A DNA stretch of 64,000 nucleotides from Paeniglutamicibacter terrestris (GCF_012271785.1 NZ_JAAWVT010000003.1:354115-418114); one strand, 5' to 3'; counted from the stretch's first letter, positions 1 to 8,181 are shown. Notes: a model not told the origin generated them from the sequence alone. Numbers and translations: made by a program.

Positions 1-308
1 TGAACATGAGCGGCAGCGGAATGGTGAAAAGCCATCGGCCAGCAGCACGGGCTTTCGTCCGTAGCGGTCCGAGAGGGTCCCGGCGAACCAGTTGGAGGTT
101 GCCTTGGCGATCCCGAAGGCCGCCACGTAGGCAAGCAGGAACGTGTATCCGCTCAGGCCGAATTCGAAGTGGGCCAGCAGTGCCAAGAAGGTTTGTTGCT
201 GTCCAACCATGCCCCGACCAGCGCGTTGACCGCGACGAGCAGGCTGAACTCCGCCGCGTTGTCGCGCAAACTCAAGATGGGGAGCGCTCTGGTGGTGGAC
301 TGCTTCAT
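1..308 (-). pseudogene. MFS transporter, 5' part, frameshifted and cut by window edge
   Basis: The minus-strand ATG at 308 begins a peptide with the opening of a major facilitator transporter (MKQSTTRALPILSLRDNAA, then a first membrane segment). After about 33 codons the frame breaks near 213. Restoring one G there gives the continuation MVGQQQTFLALLAHFEFGLS, and further on the MFS loop motif GTLSDRYGRKPVLLA. A second missing G near 38 again shifts the frame before a segment reading GWLFTIPLPLMF. Both lesions are single-base losses in short G/C runs, so this is either a decayed gene or two sequencing errors. The substrate cannot be told. The gene continues past the left edge. It lies upstream of, and in the same direction as, the TauE-type exporter gene. 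Confidence 0.7.
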
Positions 309-363
309 GCTCGGACTCCTGGTGTGCTGGGGGCCGAAAGGCCGGACGGCGATGGGCCGGCGG

Positions 364-1260
364 TTAGTGGGCTTCGGTTGCCGTGGTGGTGGCGGGGGAC
401 CCCAGGGGCGTGCGTCGCAGGGGGCATGCCGGGATGGCAAACCAGCATAGGGCCGCGGCGGCCGCGATTGCGGTGGCCGTGACGCCCAAGATGAGGTTGG
501 CGGGGGATGGTAGTTCCTGGAAGAGGACGAAGACGCCCATGGCCAGGACGAAGAAGCCAAAGCCCTTGCGCAGGGCCGATTCTGGGATCCGTCCGGCCAG
601 CCGGGCCCCGAGGAAGGAACCAAGGATCGCGGCGGCCGTGACCCCGCCGACCAGTGCCCAGTCCAGGGTGACTGTGGTGAGGTAGCCGCCAAGTCCGGCG
701 AAGGACTTCATGGCGATAACTACCAGTGAGGTGCCGACTGCGACGGGCATCGACAGGCCGCCAAGCAGGGCGAGCGCCGGGACGACGAGGAAGCCGCCGC
801 CGGCGCCGACGAGCCCGGTGACCAGGCCCACGACTAGACCCTCGATGATGACCTTGAATGCGGGCAACTCGGCGTCGTGGGTGGCGTCGGTGTGATTCTT
901 GCGGCCGCGGATCATGGCCAGGGAAGTGGCGACCATCATCAGGGCAAAGGCGATCATGAGGATTGTTCCGGGGATGCGGCCCCCCAGGAGGCCTCCGCCG
1001 AAGGCCCCTGCCATGCCGGCTGCGCCGAAGATCAGTCCTGTGCGCCATTGCACGCGTTTCTTGCGAGCATGAGTCACGGCGCTGACCGCCGAGGTCGCTC
1101 CGACCACGAAGAGGGATGCAGCGATGGCTTCCTTGGGGTTCATGCCTGCAACATAGGTGAGGATCGGGACGGTGAGGATGGACCCGCCGCCGCCGAGCAG
1201 GCCGAGGGAGATCCCGATCAGCACCGAGAGCAGGAGGGCGAGTGCGAGTGTGAGGGGCAT
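364..1260 (-). CDS. TauE/SafE-family sulfite or sulfur-anion exporter
   Basis: This is a 298-residue polytopic membrane protein with the TauE/SafE pattern: glycine-rich hydrophobic repeats (GLLGGGGSILTVPIL near residue 20 and VTGLVGAGGGFLVVPAL near 150) and about eight membrane segments. Family members export sulfite, sulfonates or other sulfur anions. It is the last gene of a minus-strand unit with two rhodanese genes and a CstB-like enzyme. The likely role is to remove sulfite or thiosulfate made when persulfide is oxidised, as TauE does in cst-type operons. The substrate is inferred from this context. The ATG at 1260 directly precedes the first membrane helix. Confidence 0.9.
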   Translation of the reverse strand: MPLTLALALLLSVLIGISLGLLGGGGSILTVPILTYVAGMNPKEAIAASLFVVGATSAVSAVTHARKKRVQWRTGLIFGAAGMAGAFGGGLLGGRIPGTILMIAFALMMVATSLAMIRGRKNHTDATHDAELPAFKVIIEGLVVGLVTGLVGAGGGFLVVPALALLGGLSMPVAVGTSLVVIAMKSFAGLGGYLTTVTLDWALVGGVTAAAILGSFLGARLAGRIPESALRKGFGFFVLAMGVFVLFQELPSPANLILGVTATAIAAAAALCWFAIPACPLRRTPLGSPATTTATEAH

Positions 1261-1322
1261 GGAGGTGGCCTTGTCTTGGGAGGAAGGGCGGAGGGCGTGC
1301 GGGTTGGCGCCGGTGCGTGGCT

Positions 1323-1619
1323 TTAGGTGACGGGCAGGCCGGCGCGTTGCCAGGCGATCATGCCGCCGCCCATGGTGTCTGCGGTGTAGCCGGCCCCGGT
1401 GAGGGCGTCGGCGACGCGGGCGCTGCGGTTGCCGCTGCGGCAGATGACGATGACGGGGCGGTTCCGGTCTAGCTCCTCCAGTCGGGCCCCCAGCTCGCCC
1501 ATGGGGATGTGGATGGCACCGGGGATCATGCCCTCGGTGATTTCGAAGTCTTCGCGGACGTCAAGGATCTGGTCCGTGGCACGTCGTCGCTCGGTGTCGG
1601 TGATGGAGATTTCGGGCAT
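1323..1619 (-). CDS. Single-domain rhodanese (sulfurtransferase)
   Basis: This is a 98-residue single rhodanese domain. The active-site loop is CRSGNRSAR (Cys near residue 63), giving the six-residue loop typical of small sulfurtransferases, and it is preceded by the usual DVRE and GAIHIPMGEL elements. Such proteins carry a cysteine persulfide and pass sulfane sulfur to thiols or cyanide. The ATG at 1619 has a GGAG ribosome site; the frame stays open upstream but loses family resemblance there. It sits between the exporter and the second rhodanese gene. It probably relays persulfide sulfur within the detoxification pathway. Confidence 0.9.
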   Translation of the reverse strand: MPEISITDTERRRATDQILDVREDFEITEGMIPGAIHIPMGELGARLEELDRNRPVIVICRSGNRSARVADALTGAGYTADTMGGGMIAWQRAGLPVT

Positions 1620-1738
1620 GGTCTGCTCCTTCGGGGGCGTGTTCAAGCGGCATGTGGGTGTTTTTCGGGCCCGGATCAAGGTGATCCGGGCCCGAAACCG
1701 GGAGAAATTCGGTTGGGAGCGGACCAACCGGGTGGGTG

Positions 1739-2323
1739 CTACGACTTCTTGGTCGGAAGCTGAGCGAGGACTGATGTGCGGGTCGGTTCGTTGCCGGTCT
1801 TGTTCCATGGCATTACTGATAGGGCTTTGCCCATGGCGCAGGTGTTGGTGGCAGCCGAGAAGGTCAGGCCCGCGCCGATGACTCCGGCGACGCTGCGGAT
1901 CTGCGGGGACAGGAACCTGCCCCCGACCAATCCCGCAATGACGAGGGAACCGGCGGCCATGCGCACCTGGCGTTCCAGGTCCCAGCGCTTGGAACCTTCC
2001 ACGGTCTGACCTCCGGCCTGGTGGTAGGCGGGAACGCCGCCGGCCAAGACGTGGGCGTTACCGAATCCGACTGACGCGAGGTTGGTCTTGGCTTCGGTGG
2101 CGCGCACTCCAGATTGGCAGACCAGCACCACCTTGGTGTTGAGCTTGGCGGCGAGTTCTTCGGTGTGTTCGGCCAGCAGCGGGAGGGGGACGTTGTATGA
2201 GCCCAGGATGTGTAGGGATTCGAATTCGGCGGCGGAGCGCACGTCAAGCACCACGACGTCAGATCCGGTGGTGATCCAGTCCTTGAGTTCTTCGGGGCTG
2301 GTGGTCTGGGGAACAGGGTTCAT
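1739..2323 (-). CDS. Rhodanese with C-terminal DUF2892 membrane anchor
   Basis: This 194-residue protein has a rhodanese domain in about residues 10-105 (active-site loop CQSGVRATE) followed by a DUF2892/YgaP-type region (about 120-185) with two hydrophobic segments, so it is a membrane-anchored sulfurtransferase. In E. coli YgaP the same two-domain layout handles sulfane sulfur at the inner membrane. The start is placed at the ATG at 2323 because homology begins there. The gene lies about 110 bases downstream of the CstB-like gene and is cotranscribed with it. Confidence 0.88.
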   Translation of the reverse strand: MNPVPQTTSPEELKDWITTGSDVVVLDVRSAAEFESLHILGSYNVPLPLLAEHTEELAAKLNTKVVLVCQSGVRATEAKTNLASVGFGNAHVLAGGVPAYHQAGGQTVEGSKRWDLERQVRMAAGSLVIAGLVGGRFLSPQIRSVAGVIGAGLTFSAATNTCAMGKALSVMPWNKTGNEPTRTSVLAQLPTKKS

Positions 2324-2431
2324 GGCTGGTGGGCCCTTTCTGCCGGGCATGGCGCCCAGCGGCATCCTGCATCCGGAAGGGGGATGAGGAAATACGTAGA
2401 ATTTGTGGTCGGGGGATGGGTGGTGGAGAAC

Positions 2432-3829
2432 TTAGGCGTTCTGCAGTTGCTTCCAGTTGGCCCATCCGGAGTAGCTGCCCTCGAGTTCAACAATATTGAA
2501 CCCGGCACGGCGCAGCGCGGAAGCAGCTACGGAGTTGCGTACCCCGGACTGGCAGTAGCTCACGATCACACCGTTGGCTGGAAGGGTGTTGGTGTTCCAG
2601 AGCACTCGTCCTGCGCTGAGCTGCTCGGAACCCGGCACGTGCCCGGCGGTGTGCTCGGTCTTGTTGCGCACATCCAGCAGTAGGGCGGCGTCGAACCCTG
2701 CCAGCTCGGCGGGGGAGATCGTGCGAGGCACGTAGAGGGGCAATCCGTCCAGGGACGTGATGTATCCGGCGACTTTGTCGATGCCCACACGGATGAGGTG
2801 GTCCCACATCTCGGTGGCACTTTTGCTGTCCGGAGCCAAGAGCACCAGCGGGCGCTGGTCGGTTTCGGGGTCTACGGCCCAGGCGCCGTAGCTTGCTGCC
2901 TTGGTGCCGGCGGGAATGTTCAGTGCCCCGGCGACGGTGCCTTCGTGGACCAGGGTGTGGTGGCGCGTGTCGACCACGCCGATTGCGTCGGCAGCTAGAG
3001 CCGCGGCGACGTCGTCGGTGGCCAGCTCGGTCAAGGGTGTTCGCTTGCCTATGATGGCCGGGCCCTGGCGGTTTTCGCGTTTCATGCGGCCGAAGTAGGC
3101 GTGGGCATCGGGCTGTCCGTCAAGCAGTGCCTCGACGAAGCCTGCCTCGTCGTTCGATTCCAGGTAGTGCCCCCACCAGGCGAAGTTGCGCTCGTAGCCA
3201 ACGGTGGAGGACGGGATCGCGCCCAGTGCCTTGCCACAAGCACTGCCGGCGCCGTGGCCCGGGTAGATCTGTATGTAGTCGGGCAGGGTGAGGAACTTGT
3301 TCTTCAGCGAGAGGAATAGGTCGTGGGCCCCGGCGAAGCGGGTGTCGGTGCCGCCGGCGGCCTCGTCAAGCAGGTCCGGGCGGCCCAGGTCGCCGGAGAA
3401 GACGAAGTCGCCCGAAAGTAGGAAGCCGGGCTTGTCGCTGAAGGCGCCGTCGGTGACCAGGAAGGAAAGATGTTCAGGGGTGTGTCCGGGGGTGTGTAGG
3501 GCGGTGACGGTGATGTTTCCCAGCGTGATGGTGGACTGGTCCAGGAGGCGTTCGGCCTCGAACTCGTATTGCCAGTCGGCCCCGCCCTCGCCCGAGACGA
3601 AGATGGCGGCGTCGGTGGCGGCGGCCAGTTCGCGGGTGCCGGAGAGGTAGTCGGCGTGAATATGGGTTTCGGTAACAGCGACGATCTTCATGCCGTTTTT
3701 GGCGGCGAGGTCCTGGTACACCTGGATGTCGCGGCGGGCATCCACTACAACGGCCTGGCCCTTGGCCTGGCAGCCGATGAGGTAGCTGGCTTGTGCGAGG
3801 TCCTCATCATAGATGCGTTCGAGAAGCAT
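2432..3829 (-). CDS. CstB-like persulfide dioxygenase fused to rhodanese domains
   Basis: This 465-residue protein has an N-terminal metallo-beta-lactamase fold (about 1-245) of the ETHE1/CstB type. THIHADYLSG gives His56, His58 and Asp60; HTPGHT gives His112 and His116; Asp141 and His192 complete the site. His56, His116 and Asp141 match the mononuclear iron ligands of persulfide dioxygenases. Two rhodanese-like domains follow. The first (about 265-360) has no Cys in its loop and looks structural. The second (about 370-460) has Cys426 in CQSGVRNS. CstB oxidises protein and low-molecular-weight persulfides and releases thiosulfate. GSACGK around Cys198 also resembles CstB. The gene leads the minus-strand sulfur operon and has two CstR-type operators immediately upstream. 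Confidence 0.93.
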   Translation of the reverse strand: MLLERIYDEDLAQASYLIGCQAKGQAVVVDARRDIQVYQDLAAKNGMKIVAVTETHIHADYLSGTRELAAATDAAIFVSGEGGADWQYEFEAERLLDQSTITLGNITVTALHTPGHTPEHLSFLVTDGAFSDKPGFLLSGDFVFSGDLGRPDLLDEAAGGTDTRFAGAHDLFLSLKNKFLTLPDYIQIYPGHGAGSACGKALGAIPSSTVGYERNFAWWGHYLESNDEAGFVEALLDGQPDAHAYFGRMKRENRQGPAIIGKRTPLTELATDDVAAALAADAIGVVDTRHHTLVHEGTVAGALNIPAGTKAASYGAWAVDPETDQRPLVLLAPDSKSATEMWDHLIRVGIDKVAGYITSLDGLPLYVPRTISPAELAGFDAALLLDVRNKTEHTAGHVPGSEQLSAGRVLWNTNTLPANGVIVSYCQSGVRNSVAASALRRAGFNIVELEGSYSGWANWKQLQNA

Positions 3830-3861
3830 GGTCTCTCCTTAAGGTGCGTGAATCGTCGGAG

Positions 3862-3877
3862 ATACCCCATGGGGTAT
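3862..3877. promoter_or_regulatory. CstR/CsoR-type operator 1
   Basis: A perfect palindrome, ATACCCCATGGGGTAT, lies 33 bases before the CstB-like start codon. AT ends flanking C- and G-tracts are the known operator design of the CsoR/CstR family. It is well placed to repress the sulfur operon. Confidence 0.8.
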
Positions 3878-3897
3878 CCGGCTGTTCATTAAACCGT

Positions 3898-3915
3898 AAT
3901 ACCCCCGGGGGTATT
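3898..3915. promoter_or_regulatory. CstR/CsoR-type operator 2
   Basis: A perfect 18-base palindrome, AATACCCCCGGGGGTATT, centred about 37 bases from operator 1. The pair would allow two CstR tetramers to bind side by side over the promoter of the CstB-like gene. Confidence 0.8.
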
Positions 3916-4014
3916 GGTCAAGTCGTTCAATAGATGCCCCAAGGTTGCCTGAAATGCAAGAGTGGCCGCCGGCGTCGGAGTAAACGGTGCCGACCGCCGC
4001 TAATTTCGGAGCAG

Positions 4015-4197
4015 TTAGGCTCGACGGCCAAAGAGGCGCGCGAAGTACCCGCCCTTCTTGCTGGACTCTTTCGGGGCCTTTGGGTCGCAGGAGCAGCGCT
4101 CGCTCTGCGGCACGTGGGCCATGACCTGTTTGACGTGCTGGCCGCATCCGGCCCAGGTGGTTTTCTGGCACTTGCGGCATTTGGTGGCGCGGCACAT
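4015..4197 (-). CDS. Small Cys-rich (zinc-ribbon-like) protein
   Basis: A 60-residue basic protein with two cysteine groups: CRATKCRKC with a nearby Cys18 and His20 (GCGQH) in the N-terminal half, and CSC near residue 35. The C-terminus is rich in Lys and Arg. The spacing suggests a small metal-binding ribbon. The ATG at 4197 has an AAGGAG ribosome site. Operators 3 and 4 lie between this gene and divergent cstR, and operators 1 and 2 lie downstream of it before the CstB-like gene, so it is embedded in the CstR regulon. Its function is unknown. A metal or persulfide-handling role is a guess based on its position. Confidence 0.75.
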   Translation of the reverse strand: MCRATKCRKCQKTTWAGCGQHVKQVMAHVPQSERCSCDPKAPKESSKKGGYFARLFGRRA

Positions 4198-4264
4198 GTG
4201 GTGGCTCCTTGAGGGTCAGGTTATTGCGGGGGCGGGATAACCCCTTCGCATTCGAGTATTGCAT

Positions 4265-4280
4265 ATACCCTAGGGGGTAT
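4265..4280. promoter_or_regulatory. CstR/CsoR-type operator 3
   Basis: The near-perfect palindrome ATACCCTAGGGGGTAT lies in the divergent region between the small Cys-rich gene and the cstR-like gene. It matches operators 1 and 2 in its flanks and G/C tracts. Confidence 0.75.
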
Positions 4281-4308
4281 TGAGCATCCTTGTTTTCGAG
4301 TTACTTCA

Positions 4309-4324
4309 AAACCCCTGGGGGTAT
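4309..4324. promoter_or_regulatory. CstR/CsoR-type operator 4
   Basis: AAACCCCTGGGGGTAT differs at one flank base from the ideal operator and lies 37 bases before the cstR-like start codon. Its position fits autorepression. Confidence 0.72.
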
Positions 4325-4361
4325 ACAATGAGGGAAATTACCACACACGAAGGGGCTCGTC

Positions 4362-4619
4362 ATGGAACTTGAAGCGGAAACCATGAAACCCGCAATTAAT
4401 AGGCTCAAGCGCGCTCAAGGGCAGCTTAATGCGGTGATTCGCATGCTTGAGGAGGGCAGTGATTGCCGCGCGGTGGTCACTCAGCTTTCAGCAGCCTCCA
4501 AGGCCATCGACCGCGCCGGTTTCTCCATTATCGCCACCGGGTTGGAGCAGTGCCTCAAGAGTGAGGACTCCTCAAACGATCGCGCCGAGATGGAAAAACT
4601 CTTCCTCTCCCTGGCCTAA
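4362..4619 (+). CDS. CsoR-family repressor, CstR-like persulfide sensor
   Basis: An 85-residue all-helical CsoR/DUF156 protein. The two conserved sensing cysteines are Cys35 (GSDCRAVVTQL) and Cys64 (GLEQC). The His found four residues before the second Cys in copper-sensing CsoR is Gly60 here. Loss of that ligand is the hallmark of CstR, which forms a Cys-Cys polysulfide bridge on persulfide exposure and leaves the operator. The neighbouring CstB-like, rhodanese and TauE-like genes support sulfur sensing over copper sensing. It is transcribed divergently from the locus it most likely controls, with operators 3 and 4 before it. Confidence 0.9.
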   Translation: MELEAETMKPAINRLKRAQGQLNAVIRMLEEGSDCRAVVTQLSAASKAIDRAGFSIIATGLEQCLKSEDSSNDRAEMEKLFLSLA

Positions 4620-5011
4620 CCCCGTCTAATCAGCGGCCATTTTCCCTGGAATTTGACCACGGGTATCCGGGGTTCTGGCAGCGCACATGCGAGAACGTCG
4701 TCGGTGCAGCGGTTTCGTAACCGCCACGGAATTGTTCCCCAGCCGCAAAGCGGGCCGTGGCGATCAGAGCCCATGTTCGTCACTCGGGTACCGCGCACCG
4801 AGCAGGGCTATCCACTGAGGTTGGTTCATCCAGTGGCCCAAAGGGCGAGGGTAGAAGTTAGGCCGCGCGGCCATTTAGCGCTGTGAAGAGGAGGCCATGT
4901 GCCGTTGCGATTCACAATCTAGCTGTTTAAATTTTGATGCCAAGTTGTCACGGTGGGGGTTAGCTTTTGCGACACTATGTAGGTTGCCACTTTTTGGACC
5001 GGCCGCCGTGG
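4620..5011. other. Gene-free stretch
   Basis: No reading frame here resembles a protein. No repeat, RNA or terminator is evident. It separates cstR from the Tn3 relic and may include further decayed transposon sequence. Confidence 0.4.
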
Positions 5012-5336
5012 CGGTCAGAGGTGGACATATGCGTAGCCATCGTGCAGGTGTTGGGCCAGACGCGCGATGGCCGCAGGGACGTCCACGACGCCTTTGACCA
5101 GCGGCGCCCCGGTTACCGGCAGCCTGATCCTGACAAGGATCTTCGTTAAGGCTACCCTCGCCGTGACGGCGACCAACCAAGTCCATTTCCTGATCGTCAA
5201 GAAAGAGGAAACGTTCCAACTCGGCCCGCGAGATCGGACTTGAGAACTGGCCATACACCGCTACTGGGTCTTCACTGAGAAATCCAACTGGCATGGCACC
5301 AATTTGCGTTAATCGCGAAGGCTTGGCGCTAACCAT
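5012..5336 (-). pseudogene. Tn3-family transposase relic (DUF4158 N-terminus)
   Basis: The minus-strand frame from 5336 encodes MPVGFLSEDPVAVYGQFSSP and then AELERFLFLDDQEMDLVGRRHG, which is the DUF4158 start of Tn3-family transposases (normally about 1000 residues). Near 5160 the frame shifts, and the resemblance continues in another frame with VVDVPAAIARLAQHL, the next DUF4158 segment. Nothing further of the transposase, no resolvase and no convincing 38-base inverted repeat is visible. This is a remnant of an old insertion next to the stress gene block. Confidence 0.7.
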
Positions 5337-5437
5337 TGTTCCGCTGCAGCTCAGAACCTAACTCCACCTGGTCCGTTGAGTTCTGCCCGCGCCGCCCTAG
5401 GGGGAAAGCCGGTATTCCGTTGTCACGTGGGGAGCGA

Positions 5438-5890
5438 TCATCCTTCGTCCTCTTTATCAGGGGTGTGGGCGACCAAGACGGGGCAGGTGGCGTGCGCGAT
5501 GCAATATGAGCTGACCGAACCAATGAGCAAGCCTGCGAGCCTGCCGTGGCCTCTGCGGCCTACGATGAGCAGGTCGGCATTCCTACCGGCTTTGATGAGC
5601 GCGGATCTCGGATCCCCTTGCACCAAGCTGACTGTGACATTGCTGGGTGTATCGGTGCCGAAAACACTGCTCACTGCCTGGTTCAGGAGGTTCGCGGCGC
5701 TCTCTTTGAATCCCTCGATGCCTGCGAGCAGGTAGCTGTCATACATCCGAGGGAAGTCCCAACAGCCGATTGCCTCGATGTGGGCGTTCAACGAACCGGC
5801 TAAGTGTTGGGCGTGCCGAAGCGCTTCGAGGGAAGCGTCCGACCCATCCACACCCACAATGATTTTCGATATTCCGTATCCAGGTCTCAT
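5438..5890 (-). CDS. Universal stress protein
   Basis: A 150-residue single UspA domain. It opens with the ATP-binding strand KIIVGVDGSDASLEAL and ends with the nucleotide motif GRRGHGRLAGLLIGSVSSY. ATP-binding Usp proteins are linked to slow growth, hypoxia and persistence in actinobacteria. The ATG at 5890 has a GGAGG site. It is divergent from the alcohol dehydrogenase gene. It has a close paralogue at 22657-23109 with the same central segment (NQAV/TQAV, VFGT, LVQGDP/LIQGDP). It belongs to the group of dormancy-type genes in this region. Confidence 0.92.
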   Translation of the reverse strand: MRPGYGISKIIVGVDGSDASLEALRHAQHLAGSLNAHIEAIGCWDFPRMYDSYLLAGIEGFKESAANLLNQAVSSVFGTDTPSNVTVSLVQGDPRSALIKAGRNADLLIVGRRGHGRLAGLLIGSVSSYCIAHATCPVLVAHTPDKEDEG

Positions 5891-6447
5891 AGGAGCCTCC
5901 AGTGCTATGGGTGTAGGGCTTCCCAAGCTACCGACTGCGCCGTTGGAACACCATAGGAGTCCAAGAATTTCCAGCTCCTCGCCGTCGGCGGCATTCCCCT
6001 AGGGCGCCTGCGAGTGGAGAATAGTCGGCGGGCGCACCGACCAAGCAGCTTTTCCGATCCGCTGTCCCTAATACCTAGGTGACAGCTGCTAATGGGGCGT
6101 CAGCATTCGCACCCATGGTAGAGGCGGTAGAGGCTGGTGCCCGGTCACGGAATAGAGCTTGCCGTTCAGGACGTTTTCCCTCCATCAAGGGCAACGCCAG
6201 CAAATGAACGAAGCAGAGTCTTAGTAGGGAGCGCGAGCCGGTCCGCGACATTAACCCAACGCACAAGCTCCATGCATCCCCTCACGGCATCAATGCCGGA
6301 CAGCACGGGCCGGCGCCAAGTTTCTCTCCGTTCAAACAATGAGGGTGTCCACAAGTCTTGTCCCATCACGTCCTGCTCCGTAGCCTTGGCTTCACGGACA
6401 CCTCCCGGTTGTCTTTTTTGATGAAGGACTAACCCTGAGGACGCTGT
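5891..6447. promoter_or_regulatory. Divergent control region, usp / alcohol dehydrogenase
   Basis: No credible gene lies in these 557 bases between two divergent start codons. A half site TTGTCCCAT (6358-6366), like one arm of a DosR box, lies about 85 bases before the dehydrogenase gene. GTCCCTAA near 6065 is another half site. These matches are weak. Confidence 0.35.
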
Positions 6448-7518
6448 ATGAAAGCCCTGATCTATCATGGCCCCGGCGACATGTCTTGGTCGGAGGCCCC
6501 CAAGCCGCAGGTTCTCAACCCGGGGGATGCCATCGTTCGAGTAGAGACCACCACCATCTGTGGCACTGACCTTCACATCCTCAAAGGGGATGTTCCTGCG
6601 GTGCAGCCGGGACGGATCCTGGGTCACGAGGGCGTGGGCACGGTGGTGGAAGTCGGTCCGGGCGTTCACGACATTACGGTGGGTGACCGGGTCCTGATTT
6701 CCTGTATCAAGTCCTGTGGACACTGCTCCAACTGTCGGGTGGGCCTATACTCCCATTGCCTAGGGGAGGAAGGCCAATCCGGCATCGGGTGGATTTTGGG
6801 GCACTTGATCGATGGCACCCAAGCCGAATACGCGCGGATCCCATACGCTGACAACTCGCTTCACAAGATCCCCGAGAACGTCAGCAACATCGAAGCGGTC
6901 ATGCTCTCAGACATCCTGCCCACCGGGTTTGAGATCGGTGTGTTGGCCGGCAGGGTCAATCCTGGGGACGTGGTGGCCGTCATCGGTGCCGGCCCGGTCG
7001 GGCTTGCCGCCGTTGCCACAGCAGGACTCTGCGGCGCGGGAACGATTGTGGCTATAGACCGTGACACCAACAGACTTGACCAGGCTCAGGGTTTCGGGGC
7101 TACGGACACCGTCAATTCCACTCACGTGGACTGGCAGAGTCAGGTGTTGGCACTCACCGACGGTGAGGGAGTGGACGTGGCGATCGAAGCCGTCGGCCTA
7201 CCCGAAACCTTCACTATGGCCGTTGACCTCGCCCGCCAGGGCGGGCGCATTGCCAACATCGGGGTCCACGGCGCCAGTGTGGAACTTGCCCTTCAGGATC
7301 TGTGGATCCGGAACATCGGAATCACAATGGGCTTGGTCAACACCAACACCACTCCGATGCTGCTCAAACTCGTGGCGCAGCACAAGATCCCGGTAGCCAA
7401 GTTCGCCACACATTTCTTCACCCTCGATCGGATGATTCATGCCTATGACACCTTTGCCCGGGCTTCCGAAACGAAGGCATTGAAAGTCATTATCAACCGC
7501 GCCTCGGCGCTCGCCTAA
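6448..7518 (+). CDS. Zinc-dependent alcohol dehydrogenase (MDR family)
   Basis: A 356-residue medium-chain dehydrogenase. The catalytic zinc site is Cys38 (CGTDLH), His60 and Glu61 (GHEGVGTV). The structural zinc lobe has four cysteines (CGHCSNCRVGLYSHC). The Rossmann motif is VIGAGPVGLAAVATAGLCG. It most resembles short-chain alcohol or butanediol-type dehydrogenases, which use NAD(H). Re-oxidising NADH under low oxygen is a plausible role. A GAGGA ribosome site precedes the ATG. The next gene begins 10 bases downstream, so the two are an operon. Confidence 0.93.
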   Translation: MKALIYHGPGDMSWSEAPKPQVLNPGDAIVRVETTTICGTDLHILKGDVPAVQPGRILGHEGVGTVVEVGPGVHDITVGDRVLISCIKSCGHCSNCRVGLYSHCLGEEGQSGIGWILGHLIDGTQAEYARIPYADNSLHKIPENVSNIEAVMLSDILPTGFEIGVLAGRVNPGDVVAVIGAGPVGLAAVATAGLCGAGTIVAIDRDTNRLDQAQGFGATDTVNSTHVDWQSQVLALTDGEGVDVAIEAVGLPETFTMAVDLARQGGRIANIGVHGASVELALQDLWIRNIGITMGLVNTNTTPMLLKLVAQHKIPVAKFATHFFTLDRMIHAYDTFARASETKALKVIINRASALA

Positions 7519-7528
7519 GGAGTTCATC

Positions 7529-8170
7529 ATGGATCACGTCACCATCATCGGTAACGGACATATGGCCAGAGCCATCGCCGTCCGCATGCTCCGCGCCCGG
7601 CATTCGGTCCAGATCATTGGCCGCAACAGCGAAAAGACGCAAGCTCTTGTGGAGTTTCTGGGTGCTGGTGCCCGAGGCGACGAAGAGGGGACCCCCGTTG
7701 AGGGAAATATCGTCTTCTTGGCCGTCCCGTTTTTGGAAGGCAAAAAGACGGTCAGTACCTATGGCGAGTCACTGGCGGGAAAAGTCATTGTTGATATTAG
7801 CAACCCGGTGGACATGGCCACCTTTGACCACCTGTTGACCCCGGCTGGGACCTCCGCGGCGGAATCGATTGCCTTGCTGGCACCTCCTTCCAGCAACGTG
7901 GTCAAGGCCTTCAACACCTGCTTCGCCAAGTCACTGGAAGTGGGACAAGTGGCGGGAGTACCCTTGGATGTTTTCATTGCCGGGGATTCCGAGGCAGCCA
8001 AGGCCAAAGTCAGTGCGGTTGCGGCCGCCTCAGGGTTACGTGTGATCGACGTTGGCCCGCTACGCAGGGCGCGTGAGCTCGAATCCATGATGCTCTTGGT
8101 CATGGGGCTCCAAGCGAACCCCGAGCACGTGGGTTTCAACTGGGACACGTCCCTGAAGATCCTTCCATAG
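7529..8170 (+). CDS. NADP-binding oxidoreductase, F420-dependent reductase-like
   Basis: A 213-residue protein with an N-terminal Rossmann fold (VTIIGNGHMARAIAVRML) of the NADP/F420 oxidoreductase family (pfam03807 type), followed by NVVKAFNTCFAKSL, the usual segment of this group. Family members pass hydride between NADPH and F420 or reduce small substrates. Whether F420 is the partner cannot be read here. An AAGGAG site precedes the ATG, and the gene follows the alcohol dehydrogenase by 10 bases. The coupling suggests joint redox balancing. Confidence 0.85.
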   Translation: MDHVTIIGNGHMARAIAVRMLRARHSVQIIGRNSEKTQALVEFLGAGARGDEEGTPVEGNIVFLAVPFLEGKKTVSTYGESLAGKVIVDISNPVDMATFDHLLTPAGTSAAESIALLAPPSSNVVKAFNTCFAKSLEVGQVAGVPLDVFIAGDSEAAKAKVSAVAAASGLRVIDVGPLRRARELESMMLLVMGLQANPEHVGFNWDTSLKILP

Positions 8171-8181
8171 GAAGAGAAGAG

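Noticed and set aside
305..1048. 247-codon minus-strand frame inside the TauE-type gene
   Set aside because: It is Arg-, Pro- and His-rich, typical of an antisense or out-of-frame shadow in high-GC DNA. The overlapping frame is a clear TauE/SafE protein.
3839..4264. 141-codon minus-strand frame overlapping the small Cys-rich gene
   Set aside because: It runs through operators 1-3 and reads the Cys-rich gene in the wrong frame. Its composition is not protein-like.
4362..4619. Copper-sensing CsoR as the identity of the repressor
   Set aside because: The copper-ligand His is replaced by Gly60, and the neighbours are sulfur genes, not copper transport genes.
4875..5160. C-terminal part of the minus-strand frame from 5336
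   Set aside because: After the frame shift this reads Tn3 sequence out of frame and then unrelated sequence, so it is not part of a protein.
6166..6723. 185-codon minus-strand frame upstream of the alcohol dehydrogenase
   Set aside because: It overlaps the dehydrogenase start in antisense and shows no family pattern.
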